Below, one piece after another: positions 46,751-56,150 of a stretch of DNA of 64,000 nt. Both the position numbers and the translations under genes were made by a program. Within the stretch, counting starts at the first letter, position 1; the number at the start of each line of letters is the position of its first letter. Origin of the DNA: Paenibacillus tianjinensis (GTDB lineage: Bacteria; Bacillota; Bacilli; Paenibacillales; Paenibacillaceae); the NCBI RefSeq assembly GCF_017086365.1, contig NZ_CP070969.1, forward strand, positions 5,792,001-5,856,000, read 5' to 3'. The notes beneath the pieces are model-generated. The model was not told where the DNA came from. It was given only the letters and a program-made list of their open reading frames with translations, and did no database searches.

Positions 46751-47890
46751 TCTGTGAAATTCCTCCGGACGTTCTTCAACGGCTCCGAAATGGTGTAAAA
46801 TCGCATTGACAATTCTCTCGGAGGCTTTGCCGTCTCCATACGGGTTGGCGGCCCGACTCATCGACTGATACAAATCCTGGTCAGTCAGCAGAGCATGTGT
46901 CCGTTGATACACCTTCTCCTCGTCCGTCCCCACTAACTCCAATGTTCCGGCCTCGATCCCTTCCGGGCGCTCGGTTGTATCACGCAGCACAAGCACAGGA
47001 ACTCCAAAGGAGGGAGCTTCCTCCTGCAGGCCGCCGGAATCGGTCAATATCAGATGGGTATGCGGATAAAAATTGTGCAGGTCAACAACATCCAGCGGAT
47101 CAATCAGCTTAATTCTCGGATGCCCGCCCAGAATCTCATGAGCCGGTTCCTTAACTGCAGGACTAGGATGCACGGGATAAACAATGGCTACATCTTCAAA
47201 TTCATCAGCGATTCTTTTGACAGCACGGAAAATATGACGGTGCGGTTCGCCTTGAGACTCTCTGCGGTGCGCCGTCATTAAAATGAGTCTTTTTCCTGCT
47301 GCAAAATCCAATACAGGATGCCGGTAATCCGGCTGTACGGTATATTGAAACACATCGGTTACGGTGTTGCCTGTGATATAGATACTTGACTCTTTTTTGT
47401 TCTCGTGTCTCAAATTGCCGGCTGACCAATCGGTTGGAGCAAAATGCAAATCTGCCAAAACTCCTGTCAGCTGGCGGTTCATTTCCTCAGGATATGGGGA
47501 AAGTTTGTTCCAGGTCCGAAGTCCTGCTTCTACATGTCCTACCTGAATTTGCTGCAGGAAGGAGGCATAGCTGGCCAGGAAAGTCGTCAGCGTATCCCCG
47601 TGCACCAGCACCAGATCAGGCTTAGCTTCACGAAGTACAGGTTCCAGCCCCTCCAGCACGCGTATCGAGATTTCATTCAGCGTCTGGCGGTCCTTCATCA
47701 CGTCCAGATCATAGTCGGGAACGATCTTGAAAACTTCCAGCACCTGGTCCAGCAATTCACGGTGTTGCGCGGTTACGCATACAACGGATTCAATATGCTC
47801 AGGGTGTCTGTTCAGCTCGAGCACCAGCGGCGCCATTTTGATCGCCTCAGGGCGCACTCCGAAAATCGTCATCACTTTAATTTTGGACAT
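46736..47890 (-). CDS. wecB: UDP-N-acetylglucosamine 2-epimerase (non-hydrolysing)
   Basis: Converts UDP-GlcNAc to UDP-ManNAc, a precursor for the linkage unit made by TagO/TagA. The 384-residue product has a GT-B-like fold with motifs FGVRPEAIKMAPLVLEL, LVHGDTLTTFLA, VGHVEAGLRTWNK, and LTDSGGLQEEAPSFG. In Bacillus this is MnaA. ATG 47890 follows GAGGTTAGGGG. No terminator follows before the atp promoter, so some read-through into atp is possible. Confidence 0.95.
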   Translation of the reverse strand: MSKIKVMTIFGVRPEAIKMAPLVLELNRHPEHIESVVCVTAQHRELLDQVLEVFKIVPDYDLDVMKDRQTLNEISIRVLEGLEPVLREAKPDLVLVHGDTLTTFLASYASFLQQIQVGHVEAGLRTWNKLSPYPEEMNRQLTGVLADLHFAPTDWSAGNLRHENKKESSIYITGNTVTDVFQYTVQPDYRHPVLDFAAGKRLILMTAHRRESQGEPHRHIFRAVKRIADEFEDVAIVYPVHPSPAVKEPAHEILGGHPRIKLIDPLDVVDLHNFYPHTHLILTDSGGLQEEAPSFGVPVLVLRDTTERPEGIEAGTLELVGTDEEKVYQRTHALLTDQDLYQSMSRAANPYGDGKASERIVNAILHHFGAVEERPEEFHRMFTK

Positions 47891-47963
47891 AAACCCCTAA
47901 CCTCTCTTCTACTAGATAAGCAATCAAATCTATCGTATTTGTTCTATAATACTATGCCACTAA

Positions 47964-48593
47964 TTACTTAGTTCCGTATAAACGGTCTCCCGCATCCCCA
48001 AGTCCCGGAACGATATATCCGTGATCGTTCAGATGATCATCAAGTGCAGCCACATAAATGTCCACATCAGGGTGGGCAGCTTGTACAGCAGCAACACCTT
48101 CTGGAGCAGCTATCAGGTTCATCATCTTAATCTGGGTGCATCCGCGGTTCTTCAGCGAGGTGATTGCCGCAATGGCTGAACCCCCGGTCGCCAGCATCGG
48201 ATCGATAACGATCAGCTCACGCTCCTGCACATCCGTAGGAAGCTTAATGTAATATTCTACCGGCTGCAGCGTATCCGGATCACGGAACAGGCCGACATGT
48301 CCCACTTTGGCTGCCGGAAGCAATTTTAGAACCCCTTCAAGCATTCCAAGGCCGGCGCGGAGAATCGGAATCAGCCCCAGCATTCTTCCCGAAATTACTT
48401 TGCTCTGTGTTTCAGCTACTGGCGTCTGTACAGTAATTGTCTCCAGCGGAATATCACGTGTAATCTCATAGGCCATGAGTGTAGCCACTTCATCCACATG
48501 TTCTCTGAACTCTTTCGTGTTGGTCCGCACATCGCGGATAAATGTCAGTTTGTGCTGAATCAAAGGATGATCGCAAATCACCAATTTTCCCAT
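47964..48593 (-). CDS. upp: Uracil phosphoribosyltransferase
   Basis: Salvages uracil to UMP with PRPP. The 209-residue product has [19 protein letters not shown], the PRPP loop [16 protein letters not shown], and the C-terminal uracil-binding [22 protein letters not shown] precedes ATG 48593. Neighbour order upp-glyA-ywlG agrees with B. subtilis. Confidence 0.97.
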   Translation of the reverse strand: MGKLVICDHPLIQHKLTFIRDVRTNTKEFREHVDEVATLMAYEITRDIPLETITVQTPVAETQSKVISGRMLGLIPILRAGLGMLEGVLKLLPAAKVGHVGLFRDPDTLQPVEYYIKLPTDVQERELIVIDPMLATGGSAIAAITSLKNRGCTQIKMMNLIAAPEGVAAVQAAHPDVDIYVAALDDHLNDHGYIVPGLGDAGDRLYGTK

Positions 48594-48628
48594 TCTTGTC
48601 CCTCCGGTAATTATGAGTCTTGTTAGCT

Positions 48629-48648
48629 GTAGAAAGCGCTTTTGCTTC
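48629..48648. promoter_or_regulatory. Possible cre-like element in the upp leader
   Basis: AGAAAGCGCTTTTGC has the AAAGCGCTTT core of catabolite-control (CcpA) sites but deviates from the outer consensus. It lies just downstream of the predicted upp promoter. Confidence 0.25.
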
Positions 48649-48669
48649 TTCCATGGCTAAATCTTGTCT

Positions 48670-48698
48670 ATTATATCATCACCCGGTGCGTATTTCAC
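48670..48698 (-). promoter_or_regulatory. Probable promoter of upp
   Basis: A perfect TATAAT (48670-48675) with an extended TG; a weak GTGAAA (48693-48698) lies 17 bases upstream. The rest of the 48594-49035 gap, apart from the glyA terminator, shows no gene. Confidence 0.6.
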
Positions 48699-48956
48699 CT
48701 CCGAAGGGAAAGTAACGCCCGGGAAAAAGCAACTTTAATCGAATATGCCCTCATAGTAAATTCCAGGAAACACATCCATCCCTCTGGTTATAAACTGCCT
48801 TTAGTTTGTACTGATTTGAACTTTTAATACTTTTCACACTTTTTTCACCGTTTCTGATGAAAATTCCATGAACTTTCATGGATATTTCAAAATATTTCTC
48901 GACATTTCTTGAACATAAATTGTGAACATTATGCAACTTTTACTGCATAGAAAAGC

Positions 48957-49000
48957 AAAAAAACCTTCGCAAAGACTGCCAGAAACAGTCTTTGCGAAGG
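48957..49000 (-). terminator. Terminator of glyA
   Basis: A perfect 15-bp stem (CCTTCGCAAAGACTG/CAGTCTTTGCGAAGG) with a 7-base loop and seven T residues on the minus strand, 35 bases past the glyA stop. Confidence 0.95.
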
Positions 49001-49035
49001 CAGATTCAACTTCATTAAATCACGCAGGCGGAATT

Positions 49036-50283
49036 TTAGTACTGCAAGCCCGGATAGATCGGATATTGCTCTGTCAGCTTTGCAACCTCACGGGCAGCTT
49101 CAGCCAATTTGGCTTCATCCTTAGGATTCTTCAGGACATTTGCAATAATCCGGCCAATAGCCACCATTGCCTGCTCGTCCATACCGCGGGAAGTAACCGC
49201 TGGGGTTCCAATCCGGATGCCGCTCGTTACAAACGGGCTTGTAGGATCGAATGGGATTGCGTTTTTGTTCACAGTGATGCCAATGGAATCGAGTACCTTT
49301 TCCGCATCTTTCCCTGTGATATTCAGATTACGGGTATCAAGCAGCATCAAGTGGTTATCCGTACCGCCGGAAACAATGTTGACTCCTTCACCGATCAATG
49401 TTTCAGCCAGCACCTTGGCATTCTTCACAACATTTTGGGCATATGTCTTAAAGGAAGGCTGCAGCGCTTCGCCAAATGACACTGCCTTGGAGGCAATGAC
49501 ATGCATGAGCGGTCCGCCTTGCGAGCCCGGGAATACCGCTTTGTCAATAGCAGCAGCCCAAGGCTGTCTGCACAGAATCATTCCTCCGCGCGGTCCGCGC
49601 AAGGTTTTGTGAGTCGTCGTGGTCACGAAATGTGCATGAGGCACCGGACTCGGATGAAGACCGGCAGCAACCAGACCGGCGATATGGGCCATATCCACCA
49701 TAAACAGAGCACCAACATCATTGGCAATCGAACCCAGCGCTTCAAAATCAATGGTCCGCGGGTATGCACTTGCACCGGCAACAATCAGTTTAGGACGATG
49801 TTTAAAGGCCGCTTTGCGCACTTCATCATAATCAATCAGGAAGGTATCTTCTTGCACGCCATAAGCTACAAAGTTATACAGCAGACCGGAGGCATTTACC
49901 GGACTTCCGTGCGTTAAATGACCGCCATGAGCAAGGTTCATACCAAGAACAGTGTCACCGGGATTGAGTGCGGCCAGATAAACGGCCATATTCGCCTGGG
50001 CACCGGAATGCGGCTGAACATTGGCATGATCGGCGCCGAACAGCTGCTTGGCACGGTCACGGGCAAGGTTCTCTACGATGTCAACATCTTCACAGCCGCC
50101 ATAGTAGCGTTTGCCCGGATAGCCTTCAGCATATTTATTCGTAAGAACAGAACCCATGGCTTCCATTACAGCTTCGCTGACGATATTCTCCGAAGCAATA
50201 AGCTCAATGTTGGCACGCTGACGGCTCAGCTCCAGTCCCATTGCTTCCAGTACTGCCGGGTCACTCTTGCGCAATTGTTCCAT
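49036..50283 (-). CDS. glyA: Serine hydroxymethyltransferase
   Basis: Interconverts serine and glycine with tetrahydrofolate, supplying one-carbon units. The 415-residue PLP enzyme has the lysine in [18 protein letters not shown] and the upstream [17 protein letters not shown] and [27 protein letters not shown] precedes ATG 50283. Confidence 0.98.
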   Translation of the reverse strand: MEQLRKSDPAVLEAMGLELSRQRANIELIASENIVSEAVMEAMGSVLTNKYAEGYPGKRYYGGCEDVDIVENLARDRAKQLFGADHANVQPHSGAQANMAVYLAALNPGDTVLGMNLAHGGHLTHGSPVNASGLLYNFVAYGVQEDTFLIDYDEVRKAAFKHRPKLIVAGASAYPRTIDFEALGSIANDVGALFMVDMAHIAGLVAAGLHPSPVPHAHFVTTTTHKTLRGPRGGMILCRQPWAAAIDKAVFPGSQGGPLMHVIASKAVSFGEALQPSFKTYAQNVVKNAKVLAETLIGEGVNIVSGGTDNHLMLLDTRNLNITGKDAEKVLDSIGITVNKNAIPFDPTSPFVTSGIRIGTPAVTSRGMDEQAMVAIGRIIANVLKNPKDEAKLAEAAREVAKLTEQYPIYPGLQY

Positions 50284-50353
50284 TATTCTTATTTCCTCCC
50301 TGAGTATCTCTTAGTTTTAATAATACTTAACAATCCGAATTCCGCCATTTTCT

Positions 50354-51007
50354 TCAATCACACTGCCTGGAACCGCTTGTCTCTTGCGTCCGGTATACAG
50401 CGCGTTCTCCGCCGATCAGAGGCGGCCTGCTAAAGGCTGCATTCACTCTGGCGGAGCCAATGTAGCGCAGGCTCGGCCGGAAGGGTACGGCAACCCGACG
50501 CAGATGCATGCCGATCAGCGTCTCGCCGATATCGATCCCGGCATGGGCCTCGATGGTCTCAGCCAGAACCGGATCAGCCATGAAGCTGTAGGCGGCAGCG
50601 GCCATCGAGCCGCCGGCACCCGGGACGGGTACAGCCGATACCTCTCTCAGTCCAAGGGACTCCAGCAGGGAACGTTCCATAACGAGCGAACGGTTCAAAT
50701 GCTCGCAGCACTGGTACACCGTATGAAATCCCCGTTCCTCCGCAATCTGGCGTATCCCCTGCAGCAGCTGCTGCGCCACTTCCAGAGCACCTCCGGTGCC
50801 GATGCGGACACCCGCAACCTCACTGGTACTGGCACCGACTACCAAAATTTTGCCGGGTCCGAGTTTACCGGCTTCAGCAAGCTCAGCCACTACAGCAGCG
50901 GTTGCCGCTGCCAAGGAAAGCTCCGCACCCGCCGGAGCCTCCGTTTGTTCCGGTATTCCGCCGGCTGCACGTTCTTCCCAAGAGTCCTGCTTCATGACTT
51001 CTTCCAT
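50354..51007 (-). CDS. ywlG: TIGR01440/DUF436 family protein (YwlG-like)
   Basis: The 217-residue protein of unknown function has the family motifs ILVVGASTSEVAGVRIGT, FHTVYQCCEHLNRSLVMER, and GIDIGETLIGMHLRRVAVP. ATG 51007 follows GGGAGG; the longer ATG at 51040 has no such site. It is upstream of glyA as in B. subtilis, which suggests a link with folate or nucleotide metabolism but does not prove one. Confidence 0.87.
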   Translation of the reverse strand: MEEVMKQDSWEERAAGGIPEQTEAPAGAELSLAAATAAVVAELAEAGKLGPGKILVVGASTSEVAGVRIGTGGALEVAQQLLQGIRQIAEERGFHTVYQCCEHLNRSLVMERSLLESLGLREVSAVPVPGAGGSMAAAAYSFMADPVLAETIEAHAGIDIGETLIGMHLRRVAVPFRPSLRYIGSARVNAAFSRPPLIGGERAVYRTQETSGSRQCD

Positions 51008-51049
51008 CACTTCCGCCTCCCTCAGCGCATACACACTCACATTTTAAAC

Positions 51050-51090
51050 AAAAAAGAGCAGTCCGCAGCAAACTGCGGATGTGCTCTTTT
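51050..51090 (-). terminator. Terminator of ywlE
   Basis: AAAAGAGCA-GTCCGCAG pairs with CTGCGGA-TGTGCTCTTTT, with T-runs on both strands. It lies between ywlE and ywlG and ends the upstream group. Confidence 0.88.
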
Positions 51091-51216
51091 GCCCAGGCGA
51101 CCGGCCGTTTATTCCAGTGCTCCATCGTGGTTTCATCCACACTTGTCGCCAGTTACACCGGAACCGGGTAATATTTATTACATCTTAAAGGATAGCCCGT
51201 GAAAAATCAACCATCT

Positions 51217-51804
51217 TTACAAACGGCGTAAGGACTCCAGCTTGTCGAGCAGACTATATAATGCAGTACGGATCTCAGCCGCCGTAAGCTCATAATCTTC
51301 CCGCGAGCCGCCGAACGGATCCGAAATATCGAAGCTTGGAATTCGCTGCCGGATTTCGATGATCCGCTGCAAATCGGCCGACTTCGGCTCCTTGCCCAGC
51401 GCCAGATTCAGCTCTGCTTCTGCATATAGGCTGTCCAGCTCGCTGATATCACCATTCACAGCTTCTTCATTATAGACATATTCTTTGAGCGTATGCGTCT
51501 TAGATACTGCACTCGGGAAATACTGAAGCAGATGCCGTTTATGACCGCCAGTCAGCGTCAGCACCAGATCAGCCCAATTCACGATCTCTGCGCTAAGCTG
51601 GGTAGAACTCATATGATCATTGATTCCTTCGTCCCGCAGAATGGCTGCGGCATGTCTGGATACGGAAGTGCCGGAAATGGCGGAGACGCCTGCAGACCGC
51701 ACTTCCAGCTCGATTCCCCGCTCCTTCGCGAGCTTCCGCAAAAGCCCCTCGGCCATAGGACTGCGGCACGTATTTCCGGTGCAGACGAATAAAATATGCA
51801 GCAT
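51217..51804 (-). CDS. ywlE: Low-molecular-weight phosphatase, YwlE-like protein arginine phosphatase
   Basis: YwlE removes phosphate from phosphoarginine, opposing the McsB kinase and affecting CtsR, Clp proteolysis and germination. The 195-residue product has the catalytic loop CTGNTCRSPMAEG, where the Thr after Asn is the arginine-selective position of YwlE, and the general-acid motif DPFGGSREDYE. It is about 45 residues longer than B. subtilis YwlE, with an acidic insert (about 120-160, around NGDISELDSLYAEAELN). ATG 51804 follows GGAGGTGG; the longer start at 51819 overlaps that site. Confidence 0.92.
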   Translation of the reverse strand: MLHILFVCTGNTCRSPMAEGLLRKLAKERGIELEVRSAGVSAISGTSVSRHAAAILRDEGINDHMSSTQLSAEIVNWADLVLTLTGGHKRHLLQYFPSAVSKTHTLKEYVYNEEAVNGDISELDSLYAEAELNLALGKEPKSADLQRIIEIRQRIPSFDISDPFGGSREDYELTAAEIRTALYSLLDKLESLRRL

Positions 51805-51855
51805 GCTTTCCACCTCCATGAATGGATGAATTAAATTTCTTTTGCCGTTATTGTA

Positions 51856-52419
51856 TCAGAAGATGAACAGCAAGCCAAACGCCAGAAGAATTGCCCCGCC
51901 CAGCGCTTCCCCGTAATCGCCCAGTCCGCGGCTGACCCGCCTTCCCAGAAGCAGACCGGTAATGGACATAATGCCCCCGCATAATCCAAAGGCCAATACA
52001 GTTAGAACTATGCTATTCACAAACATTCCAAGGGACACACCCACAGAAAAGGAATCTACACTCACACTAAGCGAAATGAGCAGCATTCCCCAGAACGTCC
52101 CGTGATCTATTGTCCGGCTGCTATCCTCTTTCCGAAAAGAGTTAAACACCATATGTCCGCCCAGCAGCAGAAGCAGCCCGCCTGCGGCGTAAGTTGTGAC
52201 TTGTCCAAGCAAGTGGCCTACATAACTGCCGGTAAACAAGCCAAGCAGCGGCATCAGTACATGAAAAAAAGCAATCAGCAGGCTGAGCTGCAGCACATGC
52301 AAAAGACGGATGCCCTTCATCCCGATCCCTACGCCGAGGGAAAATGCGTCCATCCCCAGTGCGATTGCCATAATGGCAATTGTTACAATCTGGCCCCACC
52401 CAGCATAAACCCCCGCCAT
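51856..52419 (-). CDS. mntP: Manganese efflux pump MntP family protein
   Basis: Six membrane helices in two related halves, 187 residues. The halves carry ALGMDAFSLGVGIGM and SVSVDSFSVGVSLGM, with the conserved Asp in each. ATG 52419 is taken with GGGGGT about 6 bases before it; an extension to 52569 runs through the spoIIR terminator and is rejected. I see no yybP-ykoY manganese riboswitch upstream. Confidence 0.9.
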   Translation of the reverse strand: MAGVYAGWGQIVTIAIMAIALGMDAFSLGVGIGMKGIRLLHVLQLSLLIAFFHVLMPLLGLFTGSYVGHLLGQVTTYAAGGLLLLLGGHMVFNSFRKEDSSRTIDHGTFWGMLLISLSVSVDSFSVGVSLGMFVNSIVLTVLAFGLCGGIMSITGLLLGRRVSRGLGDYGEALGGAILLAFGLLFIF

Positions 52420-52521
52420 GCCCATACCCCCAAAGTCCGAAAGTCTTGTACAACAACGATATGCGGACAAGGGGACAATCATGACTGAACATGAGAGGAT
52501 ACGGTGTCTGAGGGCACAACG

Positions 52522-52548
52522 TAAAAACGGCTCCACCAGGTGGAACCG
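52522..52548 (-). terminator. Terminator of spoIIR
   Basis: CGGCTCCACC pairs with GGTGGAACCG (one G-T pair) around one base, followed on the minus strand by TTTTTA, 38 bases past the stop. Confidence 0.85.
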
Positions 52549-52585
52549 CCAATCCCTACTGCACCACAACTATAATAACTGTGAC

Positions 52586-53326
52586 TCAAGCCCACAACCC
52601 GCTAATCCAGTTCCACAGATTCTGCAGCATCTCCCACAGGAAGAATCGCACCTTAGGAGCCTCTGCTTCTCCGCCCGCAGCTTGGCCTGCGGTAGAAACG
52701 GTTTTCCCTTTATCTGAAGCAGCTATCTTCCCGCTTGTTCCCTCCGCTGCGGCGGCAGAAGCAGTATCCGTCCCCTTGGCAGCAGCATCACCGGATCCTG
52801 CATCGATGAAGCAGAGCGGCGGGAAAAGCACACACCACCAATTCTGTCCTTGCCCTGCCCCGAGGGTAACGCGCACCGCCTCATAATCTCCTGCCGGATA
52901 TACGGTTCCCCCGTACATCTTGGTCGGGAATGGAACAACGCCCAGTTCAACTTTATAATCATACCCGATGCCTCTCTTCTGAAGTTCTCCGGCAACGAGA
53001 TCATTCAGCTCCGGCAGATGACGCCTGATCAAGGCCCGTGCCTGCTCCAGGCTCTGCGGGTCTTCAAGAGCGGAGACCCACTGGTTCATCTGTTCAACAA
53101 TTTTGTCGCGGATCTGGCGTTTGACCAGCTGGTCTGCGGCTCCGTCCGAATTCGCCAGAATACGCAGGCGGATGGATTCCTGCGGAATCGTAACCTCCGC
53201 TACAGCCGCATCACTCTTTTGTCCTTCCCAAACCATCATAAGCACCATCAAAAAAGAAAATAAAATAGCAGTATACTTAAAAGTTACTCGTAAGGAATCC
53301 TGTCTCTCCGGCGATATAAATCTCAT
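52586..53326 (-). CDS. spoIIR: Stage II sporulation protein R (SpoIIR)
   Basis: SpoIIR is secreted by the forespore and activates the SpoIIGA protease that processes pro-sigma-E. The 246-residue product has a signal segment (about 17-32, YTAILFSFLMVLMMVW), then the family domain with SIRLRILANSDGAADQLVKR and MYGGTVYPAGDYEAVRVTLG, and WWCVLFPPLCF. A Gly/Ala-rich C-terminal extension (about 180-225) precedes a hydrophobic end. ATG 53326 is chosen over 53353. Confidence 0.93.
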   Translation of the reverse strand: MRFISPERQDSLRVTFKYTAILFSFLMVLMMVWEGQKSDAAVAEVTIPQESIRLRILANSDGAADQLVKRQIRDKIVEQMNQWVSALEDPQSLEQARALIRRHLPELNDLVAGELQKRGIGYDYKVELGVVPFPTKMYGGTVYPAGDYEAVRVTLGAGQGQNWWCVLFPPLCFIDAGSGDAAAKGTDTASAAAAEGTSGKIAASDKGKTVSTAGQAAGGEAEAPKVRFFLWEMLQNLWNWISGLWA

Positions 53327-53439
53327 TTCCAGCAGCCCCTCTCCCTGAACCATCTTATGTCTTCAGTATGTCCGGAGAAGAGAGACTGCAAACCTAGCAA
53401 TCTATTAAAAGTTTACTAATGCCAGTGGCTTAGGGCCGC

Positions 53440-54606
53440 TCAGAAATGCAAGGCAGGTGCCGGCAGCTCATCCTCTACATCCTGTCCGTATAGCAGCACG
53501 CTCATGGCAATGCCCATGCTGGCCATATTAATGACAACCGAGGTGCCTCCGTAGCTGATAAACGGGAGTGTAATGCCAGTCAGCGGCATAAGTCCGATGT
53601 ACGCACCGATGTTCTCAAGGATCTGATACAGCAGCATGGCCACAATGCCGATAATCAGAAACGGGCCTGCCCGGTCTTTGCACTCCAGGGCGATCAGAAT
53701 CATCCGGTGAATCAGAATAAAAAACAGCAGTAGGAGCAGCGAAGCCCCGATGAACCCGAACTCTTCGGCAATCTGTGCAAAGATCGCATCCGAGTAGATC
53801 ACGGGAATTTTATTCGACTGGACGGATCCGCCCTGCAGATACCCTTCCCCGCTCATTCCGCCTGAGGCAATCGCTATTTTGGCATTTCGTGTCTGATAGC
53901 TGTCATCACTGCTTGCCAGCTCCGGCACGAGCCAAGGGTCAAAGCGTTTGATGAAATGCTCGCGGCCGATGGTTGTACTCATAAAATCAGTCACTTGCTC
54001 GTGATAATGGATATAGCTGTAAATGAAGCCCAAGAGTGCAACCCCGGCAATCATCAGGCCAATCAGCGCATGTGTCCATTTAATCCGGCCGATCCACAGC
54101 AGGCCCACCAGAATAACCATATAGCTAAGCGCATTGCCCAGGTCATTCTGGCTGATGACCACCGCGAATGGCAGCAGGGCCACCAGACTCAGCGGCACAA
54201 TGTCGCGCCAAAAGAGAAGCTGGCTTTTATTTTTACGGACCAGCAGAGAGGCTAGCGCCAGAATAAGCACCAGCTTAAACAGTTCGGCAGGCTGAAAGCT
54301 GAAGGATCCCACACTAAGCCAGCCCTTGGCCCCGTACTTCACCGTCCCGAAAAGACTCACAAGCACCAGGATCCCTACGCCTCCTAAATAAATGTAAAGC
54401 GCAAGTTTAACAAGCAGGCGGTAATCAAACAAAGACAATCCAAAAAAAGCCACAAACCCCAGCCCGTACCATCGGATCATCTGCAGGTGCATCCCGTCTT
54501 CATCCCGCCCGTGCGTCACACTGTATATCGATAAGATACTGACAGCCATAAGCATAAGCAACACGACAACAATGACACCGTCTATCTTTTTGACTCGCTG
54601 CAGCAT
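53440..54606 (-). CDS. RodA/FtsW-family SEDS protein, second of a tandem pair
   Basis: SEDS proteins polymerise lipid II into glycan strands. The 388-residue product has ten or so membrane helices. Motifs: SIYSVTHGRDE near the N-terminus, KGWLSVGSFSFQPAELFKL, AVVISQNDLGNALSYMVIL, and the C-terminal PLTGITLPFISYGGTSV. Sequence is very similar to the neighbour at 54819-56003, which points to tandem duplication. ATG 54606 follows CAGGAGTT; an ORF extension to 54741 is rejected. RodA (elongation) is more likely than FtsW, but sporulation-type SEDS cannot be ruled out. Confidence 0.87.
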   Translation of the reverse strand: MLQRVKKIDGVIVVVLLMLMAVSILSIYSVTHGRDEDGMHLQMIRWYGLGFVAFFGLSLFDYRLLVKLALYIYLGGVGILVLVSLFGTVKYGAKGWLSVGSFSFQPAELFKLVLILALASLLVRKNKSQLLFWRDIVPLSLVALLPFAVVISQNDLGNALSYMVILVGLLWIGRIKWTHALIGLMIAGVALLGFIYSYIHYHEQVTDFMSTTIGREHFIKRFDPWLVPELASSDDSYQTRNAKIAIASGGMSGEGYLQGGSVQSNKIPVIYSDAIFAQIAEEFGFIGASLLLLLFFILIHRMILIALECKDRAGPFLIIGIVAMLLYQILENIGAYIGLMPLTGITLPFISYGGTSVVINMASMGIAMSVLLYGQDVEDELPAPALHF

Positions 54607-54761
54607 AGGAAGAACTCCTGACTGTATTCGAATTTTGCCTTGCCGGCTTATCCATCGCAATCGCACAAAACTGGACAATTCCGTTATTTTCCATTCTAAA
54701 GCAACTTGAGGGTTCAATACAATTTTTTTGTTATCGCCCATATATTCCCTTAAGCTGCAAA

Positions 54762-54802
54762 AGAAAAACCGCCGGTCCCCATTCCAGATGGAGCCAGCGG
54801 TT
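54762..54802 (-). terminator. Terminator between the two RodA-type genes
   Basis: AACCGCCGGTCCCC pairs with its near-complement GGAGCCAGCGGTT, followed on the minus strand by TTTCTTTT. It allows the second gene to be controlled separately. Confidence 0.85.
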
Positions 54803-54818
54803 GATTAACGTTCCTATC

Positions 54819-56003
54819 TTAGCCTTGTTTCGCAGCTGCGGGATAAGCCGCAGGAGTCGGCAGATTCTCTTCAACTTCCCGTCCGTGGAGCCGCACACTC
54901 ATCACCAGGCCGATGCTGGCCATGTTGATCAGGAGCGAGGTCCCCCCAAAGCTGACGAACGGCAGCGTAATCCCGGTGAGCGGCATAAGTCCGATAAACG
55001 CACCAATGTTCTCAAAAATCTGATACAGAATCATCGCCACGATACCGACAATCAGGAACGGGCCGCCGCGGTCTTTGCTTTCCAGGGCGATTAGAATCAT
55101 CCGATGAATCAGGATAAAATACAGCAGCAGCAGCAGCGCAGAGCCGACAAACCCGAATTCCTCAGCAATCTGCACAAAGATCGAGTCGGAATACGTATAA
55201 GGCACCCGGTCCGTTTGCACGGAGCTGCCTTCCATATAGCCTTCTCCGCTCATGCCACCTGAGGCAATCGCCAGCTTGGCGTTTTTGGTATGGTAGCTGG
55301 CCTTAGCGGTGGCTTCCTCCGGAACCAGCCAAGGGTCGAACCGTTCCACCCAGTGGGAGCGCCCGATATCTGTAAGAAAGGTCTTGATCTGATCATGATA
55401 GTGAATATAGCTCATAATTCCGGCAGTCGCCGTACTGGCTATAATCACCAGACCAATCAGCGCATGCGAAAACTTAATATTCCCGATCCACAGCAGACCT
55501 ACCAGAATTACGATATAGGAGAGCGCATTACCAAGGTCATTTTGACTGATTACGATCAGAAAAGGCAGTAGGGTAAGCAAACCCAGCGGCACGACATCCT
55601 TCCAGAAGAGCAGCCTGTTCTTGTTCTTGCGGACCAGCACAGCCGCCAGAAACAGGATGAGAATCAGCTTAAACAGTTCCGCCGGCTGAAGGCTGAATCC
55701 GCCGAACTTCAACCAGCCCTGGGCGCCGTTCTGGGTTTTACCGATAAAGCTGACCAGGACCAGTATCCCGATCCCGGTAATATAGATATATAGCGCATAT
55801 TTGACGATCAGCCGGTAATCGATGAAGGTCAGTCCGAGAAAGGCAACCATGCCGAGGATATAGAACTTAATCATCTTAATGTGCATGCCGTTCAGGCCTT
55901 CTCGTCCATGGGTCACACTGTATATGGAGAAAATGCTGATGACCATCAACAGTAACAGGACAATTACGATAGCACCGTCAATCTTTTTAATCTTCTGAAG
56001 CAT
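54819..56003 (-). CDS. RodA/FtsW-family SEDS protein, first of a tandem pair
   Basis: 394 residues. It opens with MLQKIKKIDGAIVIVLLLLM, close to the neighbour's start, and has SIYSVTHGREG, QGWLKFGGFSLQPAELFKL, LIVISQNDLGNALSYIVIL, and PLTGITLPFVSFGGTSL. TAAGGAGA precedes ATG 56003. The two proteins differ most in the loop after the fifth helix and at the C-terminus. A terminator follows it. Confidence 0.88.
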   Translation of the reverse strand: MLQKIKKIDGAIVIVLLLLMVISIFSIYSVTHGREGLNGMHIKMIKFYILGMVAFLGLTFIDYRLIVKYALYIYITGIGILVLVSFIGKTQNGAQGWLKFGGFSLQPAELFKLILILFLAAVLVRKNKNRLLFWKDVVPLGLLTLLPFLIVISQNDLGNALSYIVILVGLLWIGNIKFSHALIGLVIIASTATAGIMSYIHYHDQIKTFLTDIGRSHWVERFDPWLVPEEATAKASYHTKNAKLAIASGGMSGEGYMEGSSVQTDRVPYTYSDSIFVQIAEEFGFVGSALLLLLYFILIHRMILIALESKDRGGPFLIVGIVAMILYQIFENIGAFIGLMPLTGITLPFVSFGGTSLLINMASIGLVMSVRLHGREVEENLPTPAAYPAAAKQG

Positions 56004-56150
56004 ATTCTGTCTCCTTACTCAGTACTGGAGCTTCCAGTTCACGCTTAGGGTAGAAGTCCCGTCATTTCTATTGTAAAGGAAGGGGCAGCAAAAATACAAT
56101 TTCACCGCAGTCTGTTCGTCTAACACTGCGGAGGACCGTACCGGGACCTG

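Noticed and set aside
52420..52569. N-terminal extension of MntP by 50 residues
   Set aside because: It crosses the spoIIR terminator and contains many Cys, Arg and Trp unlike the family.
52420..52585. yybP-ykoY manganese riboswitch before mntP
   Set aside because: The only structure is the spoIIR terminator; the conserved loops are absent.
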